A stretch of DNA of 50,019 nucleotides from Gemmatimonadota bacterium (GTDB taxonomy: Bacteria; Gemmatimonadota; Gemmatimonadetes; Longimicrobiales; RSA9): the NCBI GenBank assembly GCA_039715185.1, contig JBDLIA010000013.1:1-50019 (forward strand). The letters run 5' to 3'. Positions 26,120-33,482 of this stretch are shown piece by piece. How positions within the stretch are numbered: the first letter of the stretch is position 1; the number at the start of each line of letters is the position of its first letter. The notes beneath the pieces are model-generated. The model saw only the letters and a list, made by a program, of their open reading frames with translations, ran no database searches and was not told the DNA's origin. A program made the position numbers and the translations under genes.

Positions 26120-26165
26120 GCCTTGTAAGCGGCAGGTCGCCGGTTCGAGTCCGGCCGTCAGCTTG
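26120..26165 (+). repeat. attR: duplicated 3' part of tRNA-Thr
   Basis: This is an exact 46-bp copy of 14837-14882 without the 5' half of the tRNA, so it is not a functional tRNA. After it, sequence resembling the left terminator continues (GCCCCGCAACGC at 26181-26192), but the second stem arm is missing. It marks the right boundary of the integrated element. Confidence 0.9.
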
Positions 26166-26236
26166 AGGGTAAGAGAAGAAGCCCCGCAACGCCCTTGACG
26201 ATTGGTAACACATTATGATGCCGCAGGAGGCAGCAA

Positions 26237-26551
26237 ATGACCCGACTGCCGAAGTACCGCCGCCCGACCCATCCGGGCGAGTTTCTGTACCTGGACTGGA
26301 TCGAGCCGATGGGGCTCAGCGTCAGCAAGGCCGCCGAGCGGCTAGGGATCTCGCGTCCGCGGTTGAGTGAGATCGTGAACGGTCGGCGCGGCATCTCGCC
26401 GGACACCGCAGCACGGCTGTCGAAGTTCCTCGGGACGTCGGCCGATGTCTGGATGGGCCTACAGAGCGACTATGATCTCTGGGGCGCTCTGTACGGCCCC
26501 GACGCTACCGACGTGACTGCGATCGAGCCAGCGGAGCGAAGCGCCGGCTGA
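26237..26551 (+). CDS. HigA/VapI-family antitoxin-like XRE regulator, without adjacent toxin
   Basis: This 104-aa protein has the typical HigA layout: the RPTHPGEFLYLDWIEP start, an HTH (LSVSKAAERLGISRPRLSEI), VNGRRGISPDTAARL, and the closing TSADVWMGLQSDYDLW. HigA binds and neutralises the RelE-like nuclease HigB and represses its own operon. higB normally lies directly upstream, but here only 71 bp separate the gene from attR and no HigB-like frame is visible. The start follows AGGAGG. It may be an orphan regulator, or the toxin may have been lost when the element inserted. Confidence 0.85.
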   Translation: MTRLPKYRRPTHPGEFLYLDWIEPMGLSVSKAAERLGISRPRLSEIVNGRRGISPDTAARLSKFLGTSADVWMGLQSDYDLWGALYGPDATDVTAIEPAERSAG

Positions 26552-26612
26552 CGTATTGCGTTGCAAAGAGGGATTTCGACGGATGTCGAGCTTGCAGCCG
26601 CTCCTGGCGCCT

Positions 26613-29216
26613 TCAGTCCGGAAAGCCGACCCGATCAAGCACCCGCTCGTACCGCGGATCGCCCGACAGGCTCCTGACCTCCTCCAGGCACTGCACGTTC
26701 AGCAGATGCCTCGGGTGATGTTCGTTCACGGCCCACTCCAGGTAATCGAGCGCGCGTTCGCGCTCTCCCAGCTCGATGGCGGCGGCGACAGTCCAGGTGG
26801 CCCTAGCAAAATGCGGCGGATAGCGTCGTTCGCCCTCTGCCAGCAGCGCCCTCGCGAGCTCGGTTCTCCCCGCGAGCGCGTAACCCAGTGCGATCCTGTT
26901 GTTCGACACGCCTCGGCGGGTTAGCCCGGCCAACTCGGCGAGCCCCTCCTCTCTTCGTCCAGCTTTCAGATACGCGTACGCCAACTGCCCTCGCACGTAG
27001 TCGCTGTCCAGGCTCGAGAGCACCCGTTTCAACTGGTCGATCGCCTCCTCGTACTCCCCCGCACATAGGAGCGCTTCGCCGAACCGCAGTTGGAGGTTGT
27101 ACGACCAGGGATCATAAGAGACGCTCTTCCGGAAGGCATCGATGCTCTCGGGGAACCGGCCCCATGACTGGAGCAGAAGAGCGTGCCCGAAGCGCAGCGG
27201 CGACCCGAGCACCTGCGCGCGTCGATAGGCTTCTTCGGAACCTTCGAAATCGCGCTCCCAGGCGTGAAGGACAAAGGCGAGCGCCGCCCACGCCGGGGCA
27301 TGGAGGCTGTCGAGTCGGAGTGCGGCGTCAACAGCGTCCCGCGACCTCGTGAAATCCAGTCTGGGCTCCAACCCCCAGGCCGCCCGATAATAATATATGC
27401 GACCCAGAGTTGCGTAGGGAGGTGCCCAGTCGGGTGCGAGAGAGATCGCTGCGCTCAGGCTCTCAATGGCTCGTTGGTGCACTGCCACGGGATCCCTCCC
27501 CTCGAGCGTGAGCGCACGCAGGTGGAAGAGACCGTCGAGATAGTGCTCGTACGCCTGCATGTTCTCCGGTGCCTGGACGCGGAGTTGAGCCTCTTCTGCC
27601 GGAAGCACTTCAGCCCCAAGCGATGTCGCGACTCGGACAGCAATGTCTCGCTGGATGTCGAGCGTATTGCCCACGGTGAGCTCGCGGTCGTACGAATTGC
27701 CCCAAATCCGCTCGTTCGTGCGCGCCTCGAAGAGCCCCACGTCGATCCTGATCCTGCCAGCGACCCGGTGGACTGCGCTTTCCACAATGTACCTGGCGCC
27801 GATTTCCTCGCCCAGGGTAGCCAGATCCACCGTTGCGTCCCGGTACCTGAGCACGGACCTACGCGACTTGATATCGAGCGAACGGATCTTTCCGAGTTGC
27901 GTCAACACCTCATCGTGAAAGCCCGCTGCGAAGCGGGCCTCTTCTTCGAGTCCGCTGGTATTCTCCACTGGAAGCACGGCGATGGACGGTCGGCTCGGGG
28001 CCACGCCGGTGACCGCCGCGGCGCCGTCAGCCGCGCTCCGGCCCGCGTCGGCGGCGGGTACGGGGCCCGGAGCGCGTGTTGCGACGTATCCTGCGGCGAC
28101 CGCCGCGACGACGAGAATCATGCCGATCGCGGTCGTCGCTACGCCCAGCCTGGGCGTCCGCTGCCCAGGCGCCTGCTCCCCGAGTCTCCGCAAGCCGCCG
28201 GAGCGCGCCGCGGGATCCTTGCTCAGCAGTTCGAGCACGAGCGCTTCGACGTCGTCGGGCAGACCGTCGCGAAGCCGGCCCGGGTGCTCTGCCTCGTCGT
28301 TCCGTATCGAATGGATCACCGTGCTGGAGAGCCCTCCGCGGAACGGCTGTCGGCCGGTCAGCATCTCGTAGAGCACCGCGCCCAGCGACCAGAGGTCGGT
28401 GCTCTCGTCCACCTCTTCACCACGGGTCTGCTCGGGCGACATGTAGGCCGGCGTGCCGACCTGCATGTCACCCATCGTCAAGGTGATCTGGTCCGTTTTC
28501 GCCAGCCCGAAGTCGAGGATCTTGAGCACCCCGCCGTCGGTGACGATCAGATTCGCGGGCTTGATGTCGCGGTGAATCAGCCCCGCGTCGTGAGCCGCGT
28601 TGAGCCCTCGTGCGGTCTGCCGCGTGAGGTCCAGCGCCTCCTCCACCTCGAGCGGGCCGCGCTCGATCTTCTCTCGGACGGTCTCGCCCTCGTAGAAGGC
28701 CATCGCGATGAACGGCCGACCTCTTTCCGCCTCGCCGACCTCGTAGATGGTGCAGATGTTCGGATGGTCCAAGGCGGCCGCGGCCCGCGCCTCGCGGAGG
28801 AACCGCTCTCTCACGGTGGGATGATGGGCCCAGTGGGCGGGTAGGAACTTGAGCGCGACCGTCCGGCCGAGATCCGGGTCTTCGGCAAGATAGACCACGC
28901 CCATCCCGCCCGCCCCGAGTCGCTTCAGCACTCTGTACCTGGAAACCGTCTGACCAATGAGATCCTCGACCTCCAAGAGGGTTACGTCGCCATCCTGCGG
29001 TGTGATTGCACCCAGGCCCGGGTGGCCAAAGAGCTCTTCGAACGGACCCAACAGGCGATCAGCCCTCTGATCGGCGACGACGAGCGCCTCGATCCCCGCG
29101 TAGAGCTCGGGGTCGCTGTTCGATACCGCTGCGAGGCGGACCGCCCGATCCTCGGGCTCGAGAGCCACGACCTCCTCGAACAGGGCCAGAGCCTCTTGCC
29201 AGCGGTCGGGCCTCAT
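26613..29216 (-). CDS. Ser/Thr protein kinase with FlgO-like and TPR domains
   Basis: This 867-aa membrane kinase has an N-terminal region of about 90 residues and a kinase domain at about 94-350 with GAGGMG glycine loop, VALKF Lys, LIHRDIKPANLIV catalytic loop, LDFGLAK and GTPAYMSPEQ. One membrane segment lies near 370-390 (MILVVAAVAAGYVAT). The extracytoplasmic part starts PSIAVLPVENTSG (a FlgO/adenylate-cyclase-associated type domain, with AGRIRIDVGLFEARTNERIW), then TPR repeats to the C-terminus. ATG at 29216 is chosen because it overlaps the sigma factor stop (ATGA); longer starts run into that gene. Linked to the ECF sigma factor as a coupled pair. Confidence 0.92.
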   Translation of the reverse strand: MRPDRWQEALALFEEVVALEPEDRAVRLAAVSNSDPELYAGIEALVVADQRADRLLGPFEELFGHPGLGAITPQDGDVTLLEVEDLIGQTVSRYRVLKRLGAGGMGVVYLAEDPDLGRTVALKFLPAHWAHHPTVRERFLREARAAAALDHPNICTIYEVGEAERGRPFIAMAFYEGETVREKIERGPLEVEEALDLTRQTARGLNAAHDAGLIHRDIKPANLIVTDGGVLKILDFGLAKTDQITLTMGDMQVGTPAYMSPEQTRGEEVDESTDLWSLGAVLYEMLTGRQPFRGGLSSTVIHSIRNDEAEHPGRLRDGLPDDVEALVLELLSKDPAARSGGLRRLGEQAPGQRTPRLGVATTAIGMILVVAAVAAGYVATRAPGPVPAADAGRSAADGAAAVTGVAPSRPSIAVLPVENTSGLEEEARFAAGFHDEVLTQLGKIRSLDIKSRRSVLRYRDATVDLATLGEEIGARYIVESAVHRVAGRIRIDVGLFEARTNERIWGNSYDRELTVGNTLDIQRDIAVRVATSLGAEVLPAEEAQLRVQAPENMQAYEHYLDGLFHLRALTLEGRDPVAVHQRAIESLSAAISLAPDWAPPYATLGRIYYYRAAWGLEPRLDFTRSRDAVDAALRLDSLHAPAWAALAFVLHAWERDFEGSEEAYRRAQVLGSPLRFGHALLLQSWGRFPESIDAFRKSVSYDPWSYNLQLRFGEALLCAGEYEEAIDQLKRVLSSLDSDYVRGQLAYAYLKAGRREEGLAELAGLTRRGVSNNRIALGYALAGRTELARALLAEGERRYPPHFARATWTVAAAIELGERERALDYLEWAVNEHHPRHLLNVQCLEEVRSLSGDPRYERVLDRVGFPD

Positions 29217-29809
29217 GGAGATGCCTCGCTGTCGGCCGCGCCGTTCACTTCCGGGAACAGGACCCGAGCGAGCCAGGCTCGAGCCGAGCGGAGCTCCCGT
29301 TTCACCGTTGCCAACGATACGTCGAGGGCCTCGGCGCACTCTTCCAGCTTCAAGCCGCCGAAATAGCGCTGCTCGAGAAGCTGGCTGCGCCGGGGGCTGA
29401 CCTCCTCCAGGAGCGTCAGCGCGCGGTCGAGCTCCTCGATGGCCACGGCGCTCGGTTCACTCAATACTCGCTCATCCTGAAGCTCGAGCTCGACCCAGCC
29501 GCCTCCACGCTTGGCGGCACCGCGGCGGCGGGCATAGTCCACGAGCACTCGCCGCATCATCCGCGAGGCCAGCGCCAGAAAGTGAGCCCGATCGCGGAAA
29601 TCCACGTCGCGAGCGTCCAGAAGCCGCAGATACGCCTCGTGGACCAAGGCGGTGGTATTGAGCGTGTGGTCGGGGCGCTCACCCGCCAGCCTGGCATGCG
29701 CGAGAACGCGGAGTTCCTCGTAGACGAGCGACACGACCTGATCGAAGGCGTCACGATCGCCACTCCTCGCTTCGCACCACAGCCCACTGATGTCGGGTTC
29801 GGAATGCAT
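29213..29809 (-). CDS. ECF-type RNA polymerase sigma factor, kinase-linked
   Basis: This 198-aa sigma factor contains region 2 (YEELRVLAHARLAGER; RAHFLALASRMMRRVLVDYA) and region 4 with its HTH (RYFGGLKLEECAEALDVSLA, TVKRELRSARAWL). No anti-sigma factor is adjacent. Instead the next gene, translationally coupled through ATGA, is a Ser/Thr kinase with TPRs, a pairing typical of ECF groups controlled by phosphorylation. ATG at 29809 (MHSEPDISG) is preferred over an upstream TTG at 29830. Target promoters are not evident. Confidence 0.88.
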   Translation of the reverse strand: MHSEPDISGLWCEARSGDRDAFDQVVSLVYEELRVLAHARLAGERPDHTLNTTALVHEAYLRLLDARDVDFRDRAHFLALASRMMRRVLVDYARRRGAAKRGGGWVELELQDERVLSEPSAVAIEELDRALTLLEEVSPRRSQLLEQRYFGGLKLEECAEALDVSLATVKRELRSARAWLARVLFPEVNGAADSEASP

Positions 29810-29941
29810 GAGGTTACACTGCGCACGCAAGCGGCTTGTCGTTCGAGAGTCGAAAGATAGACCGAAGAGTCCCTGTGGACTAATACGGCGGGCGCGAAGG
29901 CGGCTCTCCGCCGGCCGAGTTTGCCCTTGTAGAGTCGCGGC
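29810..29941. other. Upstream region of the ECF sigma gene
   Basis: This is non-coding sequence between the ECF start and the ArsR remnant and should contain the promoter for the sigma/kinase pair. No clear -35/-10 pair was identified by eye. Confidence 0.3.
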
Positions 29942-30112
29942 TTCCTCGCCCCGGGTGAGCCGTTTCAGCTGGTCGAGGCGCAGGCCTGGCTCATGGAAAC
30001 ACGCGAGTCTTGGGAGAGCCGACTGGATCGACTGGATCGCATGCTATGGGATCGTGGTCCAGCGACTTCGCAGGAAGGAAACCTCATGAAGGAGGAGCAA
30101 GGAGCTCAGTAA
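29942..30112 (+). pseudogene. Remnant of an ArsR-type regulator (C-terminus only)
   Basis: Reading the plus strand in this frame gives PGEPFQLVEAQAWLMETRES followed by WESRLDRLDRMLW and a TAA stop at 30110. This matches the C-terminal helix of ArsR-type regulators that pair with AHSA1-domain proteins (PFELVE...W...FWE.RLDRL). The helix-turn-helix part is absent upstream, so this is a 5'-deleted remnant. Confidence 0.55.
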
Positions 30113-30251
30113 CATCGCCGACTCACGGGTGGACGTGTTCGATGCCTGGCTTGACCCCGAGCTTCTAGCGCTCGGGTTCCGTGGAGGAGGGAGGCACGTG
30201 AGCCGGGTGGAAGTAGATCCACAGGTGGGCGGCAGCGCGGGCCCGGCATGA
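30111..30251 (+). pseudogene. Remnant of an AHSA1/SRPBCC-domain gene (N-terminal part)
   Basis: In the frame shifted by one base from the ArsR remnant the sequence reads RVDVFDAWLDPELLAL, then HVSRVEVDPQVGGSAGPA and a TGA at 30249. This is the start of an AHSA1/SRPBCC domain (VFDAW.DPELLA ... VEVDPRVGG). The normal start is lost to a frame change, and the rest of the domain (about 100 residues) is missing. Together with the ArsR remnant it is a decayed two-gene unit. Confidence 0.55.
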
Positions 30252-30316
30252 GAGCTGAGCCCGCGTTGCGAGGAATAGGTGCGATTCGAACCGGGGGTGT
30301 TCAGATCCCCACGCAG

Positions 30317-30979
30317 TCAGTTCGTGATAATGAACGCGAACTCGTCGAACCCGAACTCGGGCGGCTCAGGGGCGGGGAAGCCGGGCCATGGCACGGGACC
30401 CCACGCCAATCCATCGGCGTGAATGTTCCCGACCACGTGAAATTCGAACAGGAGAGCCGGATCCGTCAGGCAGGATGGGGCTTCGCCAAAGACGGATTCC
30501 GGACCGGCCGGATGGTATTTGGTGATCTGTCCCACGCCGCTGGTGGAAGCCCTGAACACATTCTTGTATCCGTCGTTTGGACCCGCAGGAGTCTGGTTGC
30601 CCAGAGCACCGAGGCCGATGATGGCGTCGAACCCGGCAACGGCGAAGCCCGGTGACTCGAGTTCTACGATCCAGATCGTATACAGGGCTTTGGGCTGCAG
30701 ACCGGTCATGTGAACGTTGATTTGCGTCCCGCCGTTGACACACTTGGCTACCGTGGTTCCCTGAATGTTGGGCTGAGGCCCAGCGATGGTGATGACATCG
30801 GAGCTGACTACCGCCCCGCTGTTCGGGGAAGCGGCGAAGGTCGCGCCCGTCACCTCGGAAGAGAGCGGCGACGTGGCCGTTTCCCCGCAGCCCGCAGCCA
30901 GCAGGGCGGCGAGCAGAATTGCGGTTGGCCCAACGGCGCCGAAAGCCGTTCGACCGTCCCTTCCCGTGTGGTGCAGCAT
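30317..30979 (-). CDS. Hypothetical lipoprotein
   Basis: This 220-aa protein begins with a basic stretch, a hydrophobic segment and a lipobox AAGC with Cys31, so it is probably an anchored envelope protein. The mature part has beta-rich segments (GTTVAKCVNGGTQINVHMTG, ALYTIWIVELESPGFAV, LLFEFHVVGNIHADGLAW), which recall extracytoplasmic superoxide- or CHRD-like beta proteins without a firm match. ATG at 30979 is chosen because AAGGAG precedes it by 6 bases. It stands alone, downstream of a 276-bp gap. Confidence 0.7.
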   Translation of the reverse strand: MLHHTGRDGRTAFGAVGPTAILLAALLAAGCGETATSPLSSEVTGATFAASPNSGAVVSSDVITIAGPQPNIQGTTVAKCVNGGTQINVHMTGLQPKALYTIWIVELESPGFAVAGFDAIIGLGALGNQTPAGPNDGYKNVFRASTSGVGQITKYHPAGPESVFGEAPSCLTDPALLFEFHVVGNIHADGLAWGPVPWPGFPAPEPPEFGFDEFAFIITN

Positions 30980-31255
30980 TTCGCTCTCCTTATTTGAAGT
31001 GCATTGCGGAGCCCCTCTGTCCTGCGGCGGCAACGGCGGCCGCTGGTCCGTTCACAGGAAGAAGCGGAAAAAGAGGGCGAAACGGCTCACCGGGACTCCC
31101 GGTGCGTGTCGTGCTTCAGTGAGTCTGGGGAGGCGGTCAACGGCTACCTGGTCAACGCTCGCCGCGATGGTGATCCGCGATCCGACAACGGCCGGGGGTC
31201 CGGTCCGCACGGCTTGGGGTTGGACGCGCGTCCAGCCCGGGTAGCGCGCGCAGCG

Positions 31256-31557
31256 TCAGAGCGCGAATCGCACCCCGACCTGGATGCCTCGCCGCGCGCC
31301 CACGGACAGACTCCAGCGCTGCCTCGGCACATCGGTCCAGCGCTCCGACTTCGACATGGCTCCGATGGCGACGCCGACGAGCGCGCCCGCGGCGGCTCCA
31401 CCCAAGCCGTAGATGGCGGCGTCGAGCACTTCATTGGAGCTGTCCGTCTCCGTTCCAAGGCTGAAGGCCGTGACCGCGGCCTCACTAGCCGACGAGGCGG
31501 CCAACCCCAATAGCGCTCCCGCTCCGAAGCCGGCCAGCGCCCCGATCCAGGCTCCTT
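31256..31557 (-). pseudogene. N-terminally truncated glycine-zipper envelope protein
   Basis: The minus-strand frame reads GKGAWIGALAGFGAGALLGL, then AAIYGLGGAAAGALVGVAIG and SKSERWTDVPRQRW to a stop at 31256. This is the C-terminal part of a protein type common in this phylum, in which a secreted N-terminal domain (VRV..., about 100 residues) precedes GKGAWIGAL. Here no start codon or signal peptide is found upstream: the frame runs straight into the TACGTAGG repeat pair at 31585. TTG at 31510 could only give an 84-residue fragment. The gene is probably broken. Confidence 0.5.
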
Positions 31558-31584
31558 TTCCGGCTCTGATGTGGGTCGGGAGAG

Positions 31585-31614
31585 TACGTAGGCGGCGGGG
31601 GAGGGCTACGTAGG
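31585..31614. repeat. Paired motif TACGTAGG-N14-TACGTAGG, copy A
   Basis: TACGTAGG occurs at 31585-31592 and 31607-31614, starts 22 bp apart. The same pair with the same spacing occurs at 33229 and 40050. It lies between the MBL hydrolase gene (3' side) and the truncated glycine-zipper gene. Unknown function. Confidence 0.75.
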
Positions 31615-31656
31615 CGCCGCCGGGGGCTGGGCATGACCCTCGCAGGTTGCCTCAGC

Positions 31657-32568
31657 TCATGGCTCTGTTCGGTCGCTGAACGCGACCCCGGCGGAGTAGT
31701 TCAGCAGCCCCGCCACTTTCCATGGATACGCCTGCCGCATCTTCTCGGCGAGCTCGGGCCCGTCGCTCGAGGCCGTCAGGTGCGCGTCGAAATCGGTCAG
31801 GTACTCGATCATGGTCTGAAGAACCTCCGGTCCATCGGGCGTGTCGAGCGTCGGTTTGTGCCCGGCTATGACCGTTGCAGGTCCGCGCTCGGCGAGATCC
31901 CGAAGGTCATCACGCCACGCCTCCCGCGTTTCCTCATTGGAGACGCCGAGCCACGCGTGAACGCCGTTGAAGACGAGGTCGCTGGCAATGAGGGTGCGCA
32001 GCGAGGGGATCCAGACCACGCTGTTCACCGGCTCCATCACGTCCCCCTGCAGGTCCGCAATGATCTCCACCGCTTCGCCATCGACCGTGAGCGTGGTCGA
32101 GCGGAGCAGCTCCGGGGTGACGACGCTGTCCGCCAACTGCTCACCCCGCCGGGACTTGTCGCCCTGGAAATCCGCCCGCCCCTTTTCGTCGAAGTGCTCG
32201 ATCGCGGCCGCGGTCATGTACACGGGCGTGCCGGGGAACCGCTCCACGATCGCCGCGGCGCCCGCGAAGTGGTCGTGGTCGGGGTGCGTGATGAAGACGG
32301 CCTTGAGCCGCTTGCCGGTCGCCTCGATCTGGTCTGCAACACGTCGGGCGTCCTCGACGAGATACTGCGCGTCGATGAGGACGGCCTCCGTGGGTCCCGC
32401 GATGACGACCGAGTTGACGTGAAAAGCCGTGCTGTCGGCGATGTATTGCAGGAGCTCCAACTCGACGGGCGATCCCGTGGCGGAAGGAGATCGATTTGCG
32501 TTCCAGGCCAGAGCCAGGGAAGCGGCGACGGCGGCGGCGACGAGAAGGAAAACGCGAGAACGGGTCAT
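31657..32568 (-). CDS. Exported MBL-fold metallo-hydrolase
   Basis: This 303-aa protein has an N-terminal signal/anchor (VFLLVAAAVAASLALAW). The metallo-beta-lactamase signature THPDHDHFAG lies at about residues 94-103, and later ligands lie in LIASDLVFNGVH and IAGHKPT. The overall layout resembles the SdsA/glyoxalase-II-like group of exported MBL hydrolases. The substrate is unknown. It is co-oriented with the MarR gene (57 bp gap), which may control it. Confidence 0.85.
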   Translation of the reverse strand: MTRSRVFLLVAAAVAASLALAWNANRSPSATGSPVELELLQYIADSTAFHVNSVVIAGPTEAVLIDAQYLVEDARRVADQIEATGKRLKAVFITHPDHDHFAGAAAIVERFPGTPVYMTAAAIEHFDEKGRADFQGDKSRRGEQLADSVVTPELLRSTTLTVDGEAVEIIADLQGDVMEPVNSVVWIPSLRTLIASDLVFNGVHAWLGVSNEETREAWRDDLRDLAERGPATVIAGHKPTLDTPDGPEVLQTMIEYLTDFDAHLTASSDGPELAEKMRQAYPWKVAGLLNYSAGVAFSDRTEP

Positions 32569-32625
32569 TGCACTTGGTCCGAGAGTCGGTGTGAACGGGA
32601 TAGGGGCTGCTCTACCGCCGGCTTT

Positions 32626-33108
32626 CTAGCGCTCCGCTACGCGGAGCTGCCCTTCTAAGAGCGGATTCTCCGCCATGCTCTCGCGGAGATCTTCGAGGCG
32701 GCTGGCGACCGTGGTCCACTCGACGTCGCCCACCGCGGCCAGAAACGACTCCTGGGCGCGACGCCAGTGCGGAAGGGTCTCGAGGATCTTTCGGCCCCCG
32801 GTTTCGGTCAGCTCTGCCTGCTTTACGCGCGCGTCCTCCGGGTCAACCCGCGACTCGACCAGGCCATCCCGCTCCAGCGTTGCCATCGCCCTGTAGAGCG
32901 ATGTGCGCTCCAGCTCCAGCGCGTCCGCGACGCGACGAAGCGGTGAAGCGCCCTCTCGCTGCAGATATCGCAGAATCGAGTACTGCGTTACGGTGACGCC
33001 CGCCGGCGCCAGGCACGCCTCGTAGTGGCGGGAGACCGCGCGGGTGGCCTGCCGCAGGGCGGAGCAGGCACAGGGCAGCGCCGGCGGGTGATACTTCGGA
33101 AATGCCAT
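32626..33108 (-). CDS. MarR-family transcriptional regulator
   Basis: This 160-aa winged-helix repressor has the N-terminal dimerisation helix (CSALRQATRAVSRHYEACLA), then VTVTQYSILRYLQREGASPL, the recognition region (RRVADALELERTSLYRAMAT), LERDGLVES and the wing DPEDARVKQAELTETG. ATG at 33108 (MAFPKYH) is chosen because a strong promoter predicts transcription starting about here; ATG at 33123 would lie within the promoter. It is followed by an exported MBL hydrolase that it may regulate. Confidence 0.88.
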   Translation of the reverse strand: MAFPKYHPPALPCACSALRQATRAVSRHYEACLAPAGVTVTQYSILRYLQREGASPLRRVADALELERTSLYRAMATLERDGLVESRVDPEDARVKQAELTETGGRKILETLPHWRRAQESFLAAVGDVEWTTVASRLEDLRESMAENPLLEGQLRVAER

Positions 33109-33143
33109 TTGATGAGTATACATCGATTATTGAGGACCAACAA
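33109..33143 (-). promoter_or_regulatory. Sigma70-type promoter of the MarR gene, with dyad operator
   Basis: On the minus strand, -35 TTGTTG (33143-33138) and -10 TATACT (33120-33115) are separated by exactly 17 bp. The predicted start of transcription falls at or within a base or two of the ATG at 33108, so the message would be leaderless; no ribosome site is visible. An imperfect dyad, GATGAGTATACATC (33111-33124), spans the -10 and could be a MarR autoregulatory operator. Confidence 0.55.
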
Positions 33144-33228
33144 GAGAGCAAGTCTCCCCCCGGAGTCGGCCGGCGCGCTGACATGCTCCACGTTGCGCTC
33201 GGCAGCGGCAGAGGAAAACCGAGCGGCC

Positions 33229-33258
33229 TACGTAGGAGGGCGCGCGCAAGTACGTAGG
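33229..33258. repeat. Paired motif TACGTAGG-N14-TACGTAGG, copy B
   Basis: TACGTAGG occurs at 33229-33236 and 33251-33258, 22 bp apart. It lies about 90 bp upstream of the MarR promoter and downstream of the TRAP gene and the coding remnant. The 14-base spacer differs from copies A and C. Confidence 0.75.
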
Positions 33259-33356
33259 CAGAGGATGGGGTTGGGAGAAGGGTGTCGAACCGGTGTTCGG
33301 GCGGAACTCCACTGGCCGCCCCTGGAGAAGTCGACGCATCCGGACGTGTCAGATTC

Positions 33357-33482
33357 TCACGTCCTTCGGCCCTCCATCACGAAGTAGGTCTTCCCCCGGG
33401 CGTCGCCCAGGATCGGCAAGCACTCCAGGTCCGCGAGCGCCGCGGCATAGCGGGCGCGCGTCGACACAACCAGCAGCCCCGG
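33357..33482 (-). pseudogene. Coding-like remnant directly after the TRAP binding-protein stop
   Basis: Immediately after the TAG of the TRAP gene, in the same frame, 39 codons read LLVVSTRARYAAALADLECL followed by PILGDARGKTYFVMEGRR and a TGA at 33359-33357. Third positions are almost all G or C, as in real genes here. No good start with ribosome site is present (a GTG lies four codons in). It is probably the 3' end of a deleted gene; I do not recognise the family. Confidence 0.4.

Noticed and set aside
26120-26165. Second tRNA-Thr gene
   Set aside because: Only the 3' part from the anticodon stem onward is present; the D-arm and 5' acceptor strand are missing. It is the attachment-site copy.
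14837-26165. Complete prophage
   Set aside because: No capsid, terminase, tail, lysis or replication genes were seen between the att sites; only integrase and cargo.
30980-31255. Gene in the gap upstream of the lipoprotein
   Set aside because: Plus-strand frames here are Arg/Gly-rich shadows without ribosome sites or recognisable motifs; I see only the promoter side of the lipoprotein gene.
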